Positions 16,906 through 24,105 of a DNA stretch of 64,000 nucleotides are shown piece after piece. This DNA is from Saccharothrix coeruleofusca (lineage in GTDB: Bacteria; Actinomycetota; Actinomycetes; Mycobacteriales; Pseudonocardiaceae): assembly GCF_014648515.1 (NCBI RefSeq), contig NZ_BMRG01000002.1:230635-294634 (forward strand), read 5' to 3'. How positions within the stretch are numbered: position 1 is the first letter of the stretch; the number at the start of each line of letters is the position of its first letter. The notes under the pieces were generated by a model. The model worked only from the letters and a program-made list of their open reading frames with translations. It had not been told where the DNA came from and made no database searches. A program made the translations under genes and the position numbers.

Positions 16906-18060
16906 TCAATTGATCATGGGGCAGACCCCCGTGGTGCCCGCCGGGAAGAAGTTGGGCAGCAACTCCTCCTTGGAGTAGTACCGGTGGAACACGCTGGTGG
17001 CGCCGCCCGAGATCGGCGGCACGATCCACGACCAGTCGGCCGGGCAGGACCGCCCGGCCGCCTCCTCGCGCTGCACGTGGGTCAGGAACCGGTCGGACTC
17101 GGTGTGGTGGTCGGTGATGGTCACCCCGTCGGCGGCGAAGGAGTACAGCACCGCCCGGTTCAGCTCGACCAGCACCCGGTCCTTCCACAGCGTGCGCACC
17201 GAGGAGGTGTCCAGCCGCATCCGCCGGGCCAGGTAGGGCAGCAGGTCGTAGCGGTCGGTGTCGGCGAAGTTGCGCGCCCCGATCTCGGTGCCCATGTACC
17301 AGCCGTTGAACGGCGCGGCCGGGTAGTCGACGCCGCCGATGCGCAGCCGCATGTTGCTGATCGCGGGCACCGCGTGCCAGCGCAGCCCCAGGTCGGCCAG
17401 CCAGGGCAGCTCGGGGTGGCGCAGGGTCACCTCCAGCACCGCGTCGCGCGGCAGCTCGACCATGGTGGTGTCGTACCCCGCGCGGGAGACGATCAGCGGC
17501 AGCACGTCGAACGGCCCGCGCTTGGGCGGCGGCCGCCAGCCGCGCGCCACCGCCTCGGCGGTCAGCTCGGCGTTGCGCCGGTCACCCAGCACGCCGCCGT
17601 CGGCGCCGACGTACCCGGCGTACCTGATCAGCTGCTCGTTGTGGATGCGCGGCCCCTTCGCGCCGGGCTCGTCCGGCGCGAAGACCGTGATCACCGGCCG
17701 GATCTTGCCGCCGTTGGTGGCCAGCCGCAGGTGCTCGACGCACTCGTCGGCGATCTCCTTGGGGTCGCGCAGGTCGCGCAGGTCGCGGACCTTCAGGCTG
17801 CGCCAGTAGAGCCTGCCGATGCAGCGGGCGCTGTTGCGCCAGGCCACGCGCGCCCCGAAGGTCAGCTCCTCGGGGGTGTGCCGGTAGGTGCCGGTCGCCG
17901 CGATCTCGGCGCGCACCCGCGCCAGCCGGTCCTCGACGGGACCGGCCTCCGGGTGCTCGGCGTGGTGCAGCCGGATGAAGTCCTCCGCCTCCGCGATGTC
18001 CACGAAGGGCTCGGCACGCAGGGGGATGGCTTCAGCCGGACACAGGGGAACGGGGGCCAT
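16906..18060 (-). CDS. nos: Nitric oxide synthase oxygenase
   Basis: A 384-residue bacterial-type NOS oxygenase domain without a reductase domain. It oxidises L-arginine to citrulline and nitric oxide using heme and a pterin or folate cofactor. The heme ligand Cys80 is in WRNSARCIGRLYW; the substrate-binding region includes FNGWYMGTEIGARNF, and PADWSWIVPPISGG is also conserved. The ATG at 18060 is used; the frame continues upstream but without similarity. No reductase gene is nearby, so electrons must come from a general flavodoxin or ferredoxin system. Its stop is about 80 bases upstream of pntA1 on the same strand. Confidence 0.93.
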   Translation of the reverse strand: MAPVPLCPAEAIPLRAEPFVDIAEAEDFIRLHHAEHPEAGPVEDRLARVRAEIAATGTYRHTPEELTFGARVAWRNSARCIGRLYWRSLKVRDLRDLRDPKEIADECVEHLRLATNGGKIRPVITVFAPDEPGAKGPRIHNEQLIRYAGYVGADGGVLGDRRNAELTAEAVARGWRPPPKRGPFDVLPLIVSRAGYDTTMVELPRDAVLEVTLRHPELPWLADLGLRWHAVPAISNMRLRIGGVDYPAAPFNGWYMGTEIGARNFADTDRYDLLPYLARRMRLDTSSVRTLWKDRVLVELNRAVLYSFAADGVTITDHHTESDRFLTHVQREEAAGRSCPADWSWIVPPISGGATSVFHRYYSKEELLPNFFPAGTTGVCPMIN

Positions 18061-18327
18061 GACGGGACACCGTAGTTGCACTTTCGCGGACCTCGCACAG
18101 ACCCGCCGGGCACCGGGCGACCGACACGGGGCGCAAGCGGCCTCGCACCGTATGTGCCCGATCGGGTGAGTGGGTGGAAGTCCTGCGGAAACAAGGACTA
18201 TCGGATGGTTACCCGCCGGAATCACACCGATGACCAGTGATTTACATCACCCTCGGTTTTCCCGTGTCGCGCGCCGCGCCGCCCGCGGTGGCGGACAACT
18301 CGGTGGCCGGTCCGTCCGCACCCGCGC

Positions 18328-18333
18328 TACCGT
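18328..18333 (+). promoter_or_regulatory. -10 box of the leader peptide
   Basis: TACCGT ends seven bases before the ATG of the nine-codon leader. Transcription would then start at or next to the A of ATG, giving a leaderless leader mRNA. No clear -35 box is visible. Confidence 0.5.
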
Positions 18334-18340
18334 CGAGCGC

Positions 18341-18370
18341 ATGTGGGGATTCCTGGTCATCTACCTCTGA
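18341..18370 (+). CDS. Nine-codon leader peptide (MWGFLVIYL)
   Basis: ATG TGG GGA TTC CTG GTC ATC TAC CTC TGA encodes MWGFLVIYL. It lies 75 bases upstream of the macrolide glycosyltransferase gene on the same strand, in otherwise non-coding sequence. The hydrophobic FLVI core resembles the stalling sequences of inducible macrolide-resistance leader peptides, such as the IFVI of ErmC. Its last codons and stop can pair with the ribosome binding site of the downstream gene. I infer a drug-sensing translational attenuator; the peptide itself is not proven to be made. Confidence 0.6.
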   Translation: MWGFLVIYL

Positions 18371-18438
18371 TTTCCGGCTCTGACCGCCAACCCGCGCGCA
18401 CCGCGCGACGGGGCCCGAGTCATCCCGGAAAACAGGAG
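18364..18438 (+). promoter_or_regulatory. Putative translational attenuator
   Basis: Bases 18371-18377 (TTTCCGG) pair with 18425-18431 (CCGGAAA). After one mismatch, 18366-18369 pair with 18433-18436, which are part of the AGGAG (18434-18438) of the glycosyltransferase gene. The left strand is the end of the leader peptide gene, so a ribosome stalled there would free the binding site. Confidence 0.55.
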
Positions 18439-18445
18439 CACGACC

Positions 18446-19591
18446 TTGTCCCACATCGCTTTCCTCAACATCCCCGGCCACGGGCACGTGAACCCGACGC
18501 TGCCCGTCGTGGCGGAGCTGGTGGCCCGCGGCCACCGGGTCGGCTACGCGGTGGACGACACCTTCGCCGCCGCCGTCGAGCGCGCGGGCGCCACGCCGGT
18601 GCGCTACGAGACCACGCTGCCCGCCGCCGACCAGGTGTGGCCCACCGACCTCGCCCCGGCCATGCACCTGTTCCTCGCCGAGGCGAAGGCCGTGCTGCCG
18701 CAGCTGACCGCCGCCTTCGCCGACGACCGGCCCGACCTGGTCGTCTACGACATCGGCGCGTGGACCGCGCGGCTGCTGGCGCAGCGCTGGGGCGTGCCCG
18801 CGATCCAGTTCTCCCCCACCTTCGTGACCTACGAGGGCTGGGAGGAGCAGATGGGTGAGGTGTACTCCCAACCCGACGTGCTGGACTTCTTCGACCAGCT
18901 CGACGCGTGGCTGCGCGAGCAGGGCTCGGCGGTGGACGGGCGCACCTACGTCGGGCACCCGGAGCGGGCGGTGGTCAGCATCCCGCGCTCGTTCCAGATC
19001 AACGGCGACACCGTCGACCCCAAGTACACCTTCGTGGGGCCGTGCCTGGACCGGCGGGCGCACGAGGGGGACTGGGAGGCGCCCGGTTCCGCGCCGGTGC
19101 TGCTGATCTCGCTGGGGTCGGCCTACACCGACCGGCCGGAGTTCTACCGGCGCTGCCTGGAGGCGTTCGGCGGGACGCGGTGGCACGTGGTGATGGGCAT
19201 CGGCAAGCACGTCTCCCCCGCCGACCTCGGCCCCGTCCCGGCCAACGTCGAGCTGCACGCCTGGGTGCCGCAGCAGGCCGTGCTGGCCAAGGCGAGCGCG
19301 TTCATCACGCACTGCGGCATGGGCGGGACCATGGAGGGCCTCCACCACGGCGTGCCCATGGTCGGCGTGCCCACGCTGGGCGAGCAGCACATGAACGCCG
19401 CGCGGCTGGAGGAGCTGGGCGTAGGGCGCTACCTGCCGCACCCGGAGGCCACCCCCGAACGGCTGCGCGCGGCCGTGACCGAACTGGTCTCCGATCCCGC
19501 CGTCGCCACGCGGCTGGCGGAGCTCCAGCGGGAGATCCGGGCGGCGGGCGGCACCCGCGCCGCCGCCGACGTGATCGAGTCCCTGCTGTAG
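18446..19591 (+). CDS. mgt: Macrolide glycosyltransferase (OleD/Mgt type)
   Basis: A 381-residue GT-B family 1 glycosyltransferase close to OleD, OleI and Mgt, which inactivate macrolides by adding glucose from UDP-glucose. The catalytic His12 is in PGHGHVNPT and its Asp partner is Asp102 in VVYDIGAWTAR. The C-terminal donor site holds WVPQQAVLAKASAFITHCG and GVPMVGVPTLGEQHMNA. The TTG start has AGGAG seven bases upstream. It is preceded by a nine-codon leader and a stem covering its RBS, and it ends in a strong hairpin, so it is an independent, probably inducible resistance gene. Confidence 0.92.
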   Translation: MSHIAFLNIPGHGHVNPTLPVVAELVARGHRVGYAVDDTFAAAVERAGATPVRYETTLPAADQVWPTDLAPAMHLFLAEAKAVLPQLTAAFADDRPDLVVYDIGAWTARLLAQRWGVPAIQFSPTFVTYEGWEEQMGEVYSQPDVLDFFDQLDAWLREQGSAVDGRTYVGHPERAVVSIPRSFQINGDTVDPKYTFVGPCLDRRAHEGDWEAPGSAPVLLISLGSAYTDRPEFYRRCLEAFGGTRWHVVMGIGKHVSPADLGPVPANVELHAWVPQQAVLAKASAFITHCGMGGTMEGLHHGVPMVGVPTLGEQHMNAARLEELGVGRYLPHPEATPERLRAAVTELVSDPAVATRLAELQREIRAAGGTRAAADVIESLL

Positions 19592-19626
19592 TCACGACGC
19601 TGTAGCCACGACGCTGTAGTCACGAC
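19585..19626. repeat. 14-bp tandem repeat across a stop codon
   Basis: GCTGTAGTCACGAC is present three times in a row (19585, 19599 and 19613), with one C/T difference in the middle copy. The first copy contains the TAG stop of the glycosyltransferase gene. Confidence 0.9.
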
Positions 19627-19640
19627 CGCGAGGCGGGTCA

Positions 19641-19672
19641 GCCCGCGCCCCGGCGAGCACCGGGGCGCGGGC
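19641..19672. terminator. Strong bidirectional terminator
   Basis: GCCCGCGCCCCGG (19641-19653) and CCGGGGCGCGGGC (19660-19672) form a perfect 13-bp stem with a 6-nt loop between the convergent glycosyltransferase and XRE genes. Confidence 0.85.
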
Positions 19673-19674
19673 GG

Positions 19675-19914
19675 CTACGCCGATCTCTCCCCGCTGCCCA
19701 GCCGGGGGAACGGTTCGGTGGAGAACACGACCTCGACCGGGACCTCGAAGTACTGGGCGATGCGCAGGGCCAGGTACAGGCTCGGGCTGTACTCGCCCCG
19801 CTCCAGGTAGCCCACCGTCTGGTAGTGGATGCCCAGCGCCTCGGACAGCTGCCTGCGCGACACCCCTCGCTCCGCGCGCAGCATGGCGATCCGGTTGTGG
19901 ACGGTCTCGCTCAC
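19675..19914 (-). CDS. Small XRE-family regulator
   Basis: A 79-residue Cro/CI-type DNA-binding protein, essentially one helix-turn-helix domain with RRQLSEALGIHYQTVGYLE near residues 20-38. The residues EYSPSLYLALRIAQYFEVPVE follow in two stretches and are typical of YozG/Cro-like repressors that ride with ABC transporters. Its GTG start overlaps the permease stop, so it is the last gene of an ABC-ABC-XRE operon. It probably represses its own operon from the shared upstream region. Confidence 0.88.
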   Translation of the reverse strand: MSETVHNRIAMLRAERGVSRRQLSEALGIHYQTVGYLERGEYSPSLYLALRIAQYFEVPVEVVFSTEPFPRLGSGERSA

Positions 19915-20762
19915 ACCGAGCCCCTCTGCAGCGCCGCCTGACGGCGCTGCTCCATGTCGGCCCCCGACTCCCGGCGGGCCATCCGCCGCAGGATCGTAGG
20001 CGCCAGCAGGAAGCCCAGCAGCGCCCACACCCCCAGCACGCCGAAGGTCTCCAGGTGCCGCCACGAGCCGCCGATCTCGGCCGCGGCGGCCTCGTCGGGC
20101 AGCATCGCCGAGCGGGTGCCCAGCCCCACCCAGTAGACCGGGAAGACCTGGGCCACGCCCTGCACCCACTGGGGCATCCCGTAGATGGGGTAGAAGATGC
20201 CGGAGATCGCGGTCAGCCCCATCATCGGCAGCATGGTCAGGCCCATCGCGCCCTGGGGGCTGCGGGTCAGCGAACCCACCACCGCGCCCCACGGCATGGT
20301 GGCCAGCAGCCCGGCCACGAACACCGCCGCCAGCAGCGGCCAGTTCGTGCCGCCGAGCAGGCCGCTGACCACGATCAGGCCCGACACCAGCACGCAGGTC
20401 GCGCTGATCAGGGCGTCCAGGGAGACCTGGGTGATCCGGCCCACCAGGTAGCCGACCACGCCGCCGGGCACCGCCTTGGCGCGCAGCAGAGTCCCGTCCT
20501 CCCGGTTGACCGCCAGCTGCCCGGCCGGGCCGACCAGGCCGTTGAACGCCACGATCATGCCCAGCGAGCTGGGCATGGTCACCGCCGCCAGCGACAGCGC
20601 GGTGCCCTCCACGGTGGAATCGCGCTGCAGGACCAGCACGACGACGAACGCCACCATGACGAACAGGTTGAACGTCTGGTCCGCGCTGAGCAGCGTGTGC
20701 CGGAACTCCCGCAGGCCGCGCTCCAGCCCCAGCCGGGCCGCGTGCGCGGTGTGCCCCTTCAC
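19911..20762 (-). CDS. ABC-2 type transporter permease
   Basis: A 283-residue integral membrane protein with six or so hydrophobic helices. NREDGTLLRAKAVPGG is the conserved cytoplasmic coupling loop of ABC-2 (DrrB-like) permeases, and SGIFYPIYGMPQWVQ matches the usual segment before the last helices. The GTG start overlaps the stop of the ATPase gene. It likely exports a drug or secondary metabolite together with that ATPase. Confidence 0.88.
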   Translation of the reverse strand: MKGHTAHAARLGLERGLREFRHTLLSADQTFNLFVMVAFVVVLVLQRDSTVEGTALSLAAVTMPSSLGMIVAFNGLVGPAGQLAVNREDGTLLRAKAVPGGVVGYLVGRITQVSLDALISATCVLVSGLIVVSGLLGGTNWPLLAAVFVAGLLATMPWGAVVGSLTRSPQGAMGLTMLPMMGLTAISGIFYPIYGMPQWVQGVAQVFPVYWVGLGTRSAMLPDEAAAAEIGGSWRHLETFGVLGVWALLGFLLAPTILRRMARRESGADMEQRRQAALQRGSV

Positions 20763-21649
20763 AGCGCGGCCACCTCCTCCCCCTGGCCGCTCTCGAACCG
20801 CTGCACGAGAGCCATGTACGTGTCCTCCAAGGTGCTGCGCCGCACCTCCAGCTCGGTGACGCCGTCGTCCCCGGCGAGCAGCTCGCGGACGAACCGGGTG
20901 GCGTCCTCGGTCGGGTGCACGTGCCGCTGCCCGCCGCTGGTCCAGCGCACCTCCGACTGGCCCGCCACCTGCCTGCCGAGCTGGTCGGGGCTGCCGTCGG
21001 CGATGATGCGCCCGCCCGCCAGCACCAGGATGCGGTCGGCCAGCTTCTCCGCCTCGGCCAGGTCGTGCGTGGTGAGCAGGATCGTCATGCCCTCCAGGTC
21101 GGCCAGCCGGTGCACCAGGTCGTGGAAGTCCCGGCGCGCGTGCGGGTCGAAGCCCGCGGTCGGCTCGTCCAGGAACAGCAGGTCCGGCTTGCCCACGATG
21201 CCGATGGCCACGTCCAGCCTGCGCCGCTGGCCGCCGGAGAGCCTGGCGATCTTCTTGTCCGCGTGCTCGGCCAGCCCGACGGTCTTGATCAGCTCGTCGG
21301 TGTCCATCGGCCGGGAGCGCTCCGGCGTGCCGTACGGCTGGTAGTACCGGCCCAGGTGGTGCAGCAGCTCGCGGACCTTCCAGCGGCCGTGGTCGCGCCA
21401 GGACTGCAGCACCACGCCCAGCCGGGCCCGCCACGCCTCGTCACCGTGGACCGGCTCCACGCCCAGCACCCGCACGTGTCCCGCCGACGGCGCCCGGAAG
21501 CCCTCCAGGATCTCGATCGTCGTGGTCTTGCCCGCGCCGTTGGGCCCGAGCAGCGCCACGACTTCACCGCGCCGCGCGGTGAAGTCGACCCCTCGCAGCA
21601 CGTCCACGGTCCCGTAGCGCATCCGCAGGTCGCGCACTTCTATGACCAA
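20759..21649 (-). CDS. ABC transporter ATP-binding protein (DrrA-like)
   Basis: A 296-residue ATPase: Walker A GPNGAGKTTT near residue 35, Q-loop VVLQSW, signature RLSGGQRRRLDVAIG, Walker B LLFLDEPTAGFDP and H-loop LLTTHD. The C-terminal extension of about 70 residues is as in DrrA-type drug exporters. The TTG start (21649) follows a GGTGGGG box. It is the first gene of the operon. A divergent promoter region separates it from the P450 gene, so efflux and oxidation may be co-regulated. Confidence 0.9.
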   Translation of the reverse strand: MVIEVRDLRMRYGTVDVLRGVDFTARRGEVVALLGPNGAGKTTTIEILEGFRAPSAGHVRVLGVEPVHGDEAWRARLGVVLQSWRDHGRWKVRELLHHLGRYYQPYGTPERSRPMDTDELIKTVGLAEHADKKIARLSGGQRRRLDVAIGIVGKPDLLFLDEPTAGFDPHARRDFHDLVHRLADLEGMTILLTTHDLAEAEKLADRILVLAGGRIIADGSPDQLGRQVAGQSEVRWTSGGQRHVHPTEDATRFVRELLAGDDGVTELEVRRSTLEDTYMALVQRFESGQGEEVAAL

Positions 21650-21683
21650 CTGTCCCCACCCCCTCGTCCGACCTCTCCGGCAT

Positions 21684-21713
21684 TGTGTAGCACATCTACT
21701 ACGACTAGTCGAA
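21684..21713 (-). promoter_or_regulatory. Promoter and palindrome of the ABC-XRE operon
   Basis: On the minus strand TTCGAC (21713-21708) and TACACA (21689-21684) are spaced by 18 bases. The -35 overlaps the perfect palindrome CGACTAGTCG (21702-21711), a good candidate operator for the small XRE protein encoded at the operon end. Confidence 0.5.
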
Positions 21714-21747
21714 GGAACCCGACATCTTCTCCATCGGCTTAATCGCC

Positions 21748-21776
21748 TTCACAAGTTCGTGAATCTTCTGTACCTT
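21748..21776 (+). promoter_or_regulatory. Promoter of the P450-ferredoxin operon
   Basis: TTCACA (21748-21753) and TACCTT (21771-21776) are spaced by 17 bases and lie 40 bases before the P450 start. The -35 is also one arm of the inverted repeat TTCAC-N6-GTGAA, a possible operator. Confidence 0.55.
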
Positions 21777-21815
21777 GCGAAGAGGTCTTCGCCAACGCAC
21801 TGGGAGGTGTGCGAG

Positions 21816-23015
21816 ATGACCGAAACGCTGCACCCCGTGCTGCCCACCACGCGCAGCACACCGTTCGACCCGCCGCCGGAGCTGGGGGCGCTCCGGGCCG
21901 AGAAGCCCATCAGCGAGCTGCGCTTCCCCGACGGCCACCACGGCTGGCTCGTCACCAGCTACGACCTGGTCCGCGAGGTGCTGGCGGACCGCCGGTTCAG
22001 CAACCGGGCAGAGCTGCAGCACGCGCCGATCACCGTGGGCGGCCAGGTGGTGCCCACCCAGCCACCCGCCAAGCCCGGCATGTTCATCAACATGGACGCG
22101 CCCGACCACACCCGCTACCGCAAGCTGCTGACCGGGCAGTTCACCGTGCGGCGGATGAACCAGCTGCTGCCGCGCGTGGAGCAGATCGTCGCCGAGCACC
22201 TGGCCGGGATGCGGGCGCTGGGCTCGCCGGTCGACCTGGTGCCGAACTTCGCGCTGCCGGTGCCGTCGCTGGTCATCTGCGAGCTGCTGGGCGTGCCCTA
22301 CGAGGAGCGGGAGAGGTTCCAGCGCGACACCGGCAAGATGCTGTCGCTGGACGTGCCGTTCGACGAGATCATGGGTGCCCTCGAACGGGTCGAGCGGTTC
22401 GTCGCGGACCTCGCCCGGCGCAAGCGGGACCAGCCCGGCGACGACATGCTCAGCGGCCTGGTCCACAGCGGTGAGCTGACCGACGAGGAAGTCGCCAACA
22501 TGGGGCTGCTGCTGCTGGTCGCGGGCCACGAGACCACCGCGAACATGCTCGGCCTCGGCACACTGGTGCTGCTGCGCCACCCCGAGCAGCTCGCCGCGCT
22601 GCGCGCCGACCCGTCGCTGGTGGACAACACCGTCGAGGAGCTGCTGCGGTACGCCTCCATCATCCAGTTCGGCACCGGGCGCGTGGCGCTGGAGGACGTG
22701 GAGGTGGGCGGCAAGCTGGTCGAGGCGGGCAGCACGGTGATCCTGTCGATCCCCGCGGCCAACCGCGACCCCGACCGCTTCGAGCGGCCCGACGAGTTCG
22801 ACATCCACCGGTCCGCCAGCGGGCACCTCGGCTTCGGCCACGGGGTGCACCAGTGCCTCGGCCAGCAGCTGGCGCGCATCGAGATGCGGGTCGGGTTCAA
22901 CGCGCTGTTCCGCGAGTTCCCGGACCTGCGGCTGGCGGTCCCCGTGGAGGAGATCCCGATGCGCACGGACATGGGCATCTACGGCGTGCACAGCCTGCCG
23001 GTGGCGTTCTCGTGA
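21816..23015 (+). CDS. Cytochrome P450
   Basis: A 399-residue soluble bacterial P450 (CYP105/107-like). The I-helix oxygen-binding motif AGHETT is at 236-241, the ExxR pair at Glu275-Arg278, and the heme-binding FGHGVHQCLG at 340-349 with Cys347 as the axial ligand. The ATG has GGGAGG eight bases upstream. It overlaps the ferredoxin gene by four bases (GTGA), giving its own redox partner. Such enzymes hydroxylate drugs or secondary metabolites; with a divergent exporter operon, a detoxification or tailoring role is possible but unproven. Confidence 0.93.
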   Translation: MTETLHPVLPTTRSTPFDPPPELGALRAEKPISELRFPDGHHGWLVTSYDLVREVLADRRFSNRAELQHAPITVGGQVVPTQPPAKPGMFINMDAPDHTRYRKLLTGQFTVRRMNQLLPRVEQIVAEHLAGMRALGSPVDLVPNFALPVPSLVICELLGVPYEERERFQRDTGKMLSLDVPFDEIMGALERVERFVADLARRKRDQPGDDMLSGLVHSGELTDEEVANMGLLLLVAGHETTANMLGLGTLVLLRHPEQLAALRADPSLVDNTVEELLRYASIIQFGTGRVALEDVEVGGKLVEAGSTVILSIPAANRDPDRFERPDEFDIHRSASGHLGFGHGVHQCLGQQLARIEMRVGFNALFREFPDLRLAVPVEEIPMRTDMGIYGVHSLPVAFS

Positions 23016-23206
23016 AGGTCGAGGTGGACAAGGAGCGCTGCGCGGGCGCGGGCATGTGCGCGCTGACCGACCCCGAGGTGTTCGACCAGGACGAGGCGGA
23101 CGGCACCGTGGTGCTGCTGGACCCGTCGCCCTCCGGCGAGCACCAGCGGAAGGCGCGCGAAGCCGCACACCTGTGCCCGGCAGGCGCGATCCGCGTCGTG
23201 GAGTGA
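23012..23206 (+). CDS. 3Fe-4S ferredoxin, P450 partner
   Basis: A 64-residue ferredoxin of the type that donates electrons to actinomycete P450s. Ligand cysteines are Cys10, Cys16 and Cys55 (in HLCPAGAI). The position that would be the second Cys of a 4Fe-4S motif is Ala13, which fits a 3Fe-4S cluster. The GTG start overlaps the P450 stop. No ferredoxin reductase is encoded nearby. Confidence 0.92.
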   Translation: MKVEVDKERCAGAGMCALTDPEVFDQDEADGTVVLLDPSPSGEHQRKAREAAHLCPAGAIRVVE

Positions 23207-23212
23207 ACCGGA

Positions 23213-23248
23213 CCGGTCGGGCCGCCCGTCACCGGGCGGCCCGACCGG
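23213..23248 (+). terminator. Rho-independent terminator
   Basis: A perfect 16-bp stem (23213-23228 with 23233-23248) and 4-nt loop, followed by CATTTTCC, directly after the ferredoxin gene. Confidence 0.88.
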
Positions 23249-23259
23249 CATTTTCCAAA

Positions 23260-23273
23260 CCCGATAAATCGGG
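23260..23273. promoter_or_regulatory. Palindrome upstream of the Crp/Fnr gene
   Basis: CCCGATAAATCGGG is a perfect 14-bp palindrome located 56 bases before the Crp/Fnr-type gene. It is a candidate operator, possibly autoregulatory; it is not the classic TGTGA-N6-TCACA Crp site. Confidence 0.4.
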
Positions 23274-23328
23274 GCCACTCTGGACACCTGCTCGGCTGAA
23301 AGCGTGAAATCCAACGGCGGTCACCCGC

Positions 23329-24036
23329 GTGCAGGACTTGACGCCGGACCATGTCCCCGTGTCCGAAAACCCTGCTGAACGAGGCTTGCACGCGCTGCGC
23401 GCCGCCGCGGGACGGCGAAGGCGCTTCCGCAAGGGCGACATCCTCATCACCGCGGGCGACACCAGCGACGAGGCGCTGCTGATCGAGAGCGGGCTGCTCA
23501 AGGTCGTGCTGCCGTGCGACGGGCACGACCCGCTGGTCAGCCTGGTCGGCCCCGGAACGCTGGTCGGCGAGCTGGGCCTGATCTGGCAGCAGCCGCGCAG
23601 CGCGCACGTGATCGCCCTGCGCGACGGCGAGGCCGCGTACCTGGCGGCGCGCGTCTTCATGCGCCTGCGCCAGGAGAACGAAGACGTGCGCACCCTGGTG
23701 GAGTACACGGCCTACCAGCGCCAAGTGGACAACGACGCGCGGCAGCTGGCGCAGACCCGCGGGGTGTTCCCGCGAGTGGTCGGCTGCCTGCTGCGGTGGA
23801 GCGCCCAGCACGGCAGGCGCACCGAGGAGGGCCTGGTGCTGGAGGGGCTGAGCCAGCGGGAGATCGCACAGGCGGTCAACGCCTCCGAGCGGCGCGTCGA
23901 GACCCTGCTCAAGTCGCTGCGCGAGAGCGGCCTGCTGCGCACCAGGAGGCTGCGGTACGTGCTGCCCCACCCCGAGGAGCTGGCCCGGCGGTTCGGCATC
24001 CCGGAGGAAGGGCCCGCCAGCTGGCTCCGCAATTGA
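23329..24036 (+). CDS. Crp/Fnr family transcription factor
   Basis: A 235-residue regulator with an N-terminal cyclic-nucleotide-binding-type beta barrel (about residues 30-130, including GDILITAGDTSDEALLIESG and GTLVGELGLIW) and a C-terminal winged helix (GLSQREIAQAVNASERRVET near 183-202). The phosphate-binding cassette is not canonical for cAMP, so the ligand is unclear. It lies 69 bases upstream of a class III cyclase-like gene on the same strand, which makes a nucleotide second messenger an attractive but unproven link. Confidence 0.85.
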   Translation: MQDLTPDHVPVSENPAERGLHALRAAAGRRRRFRKGDILITAGDTSDEALLIESGLLKVVLPCDGHDPLVSLVGPGTLVGELGLIWQQPRSAHVIALRDGEAAYLAARVFMRLRQENEDVRTLVEYTAYQRQVDNDARQLAQTRGVFPRVVGCLLRWSAQHGRRTEEGLVLEGLSQREIAQAVNASERRVETLLKSLRESGLLRTRRLRYVLPHPEELARRFGIPEEGPASWLRN

Positions 24037-24105
24037 GCGGGGAACTGCCGCCCGGATGGCCCCAGACTCGCCTCCCTACGACTTCACCCCTGGGGAGGTA
24101 CACCG

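Noticed and set aside
18170-18340. Extension of the leader frame upstream to 18170
   Set aside because: The upstream part has no RBS and runs through the NOS promoter region. Only the last nine codons have a promoter and pairing context.
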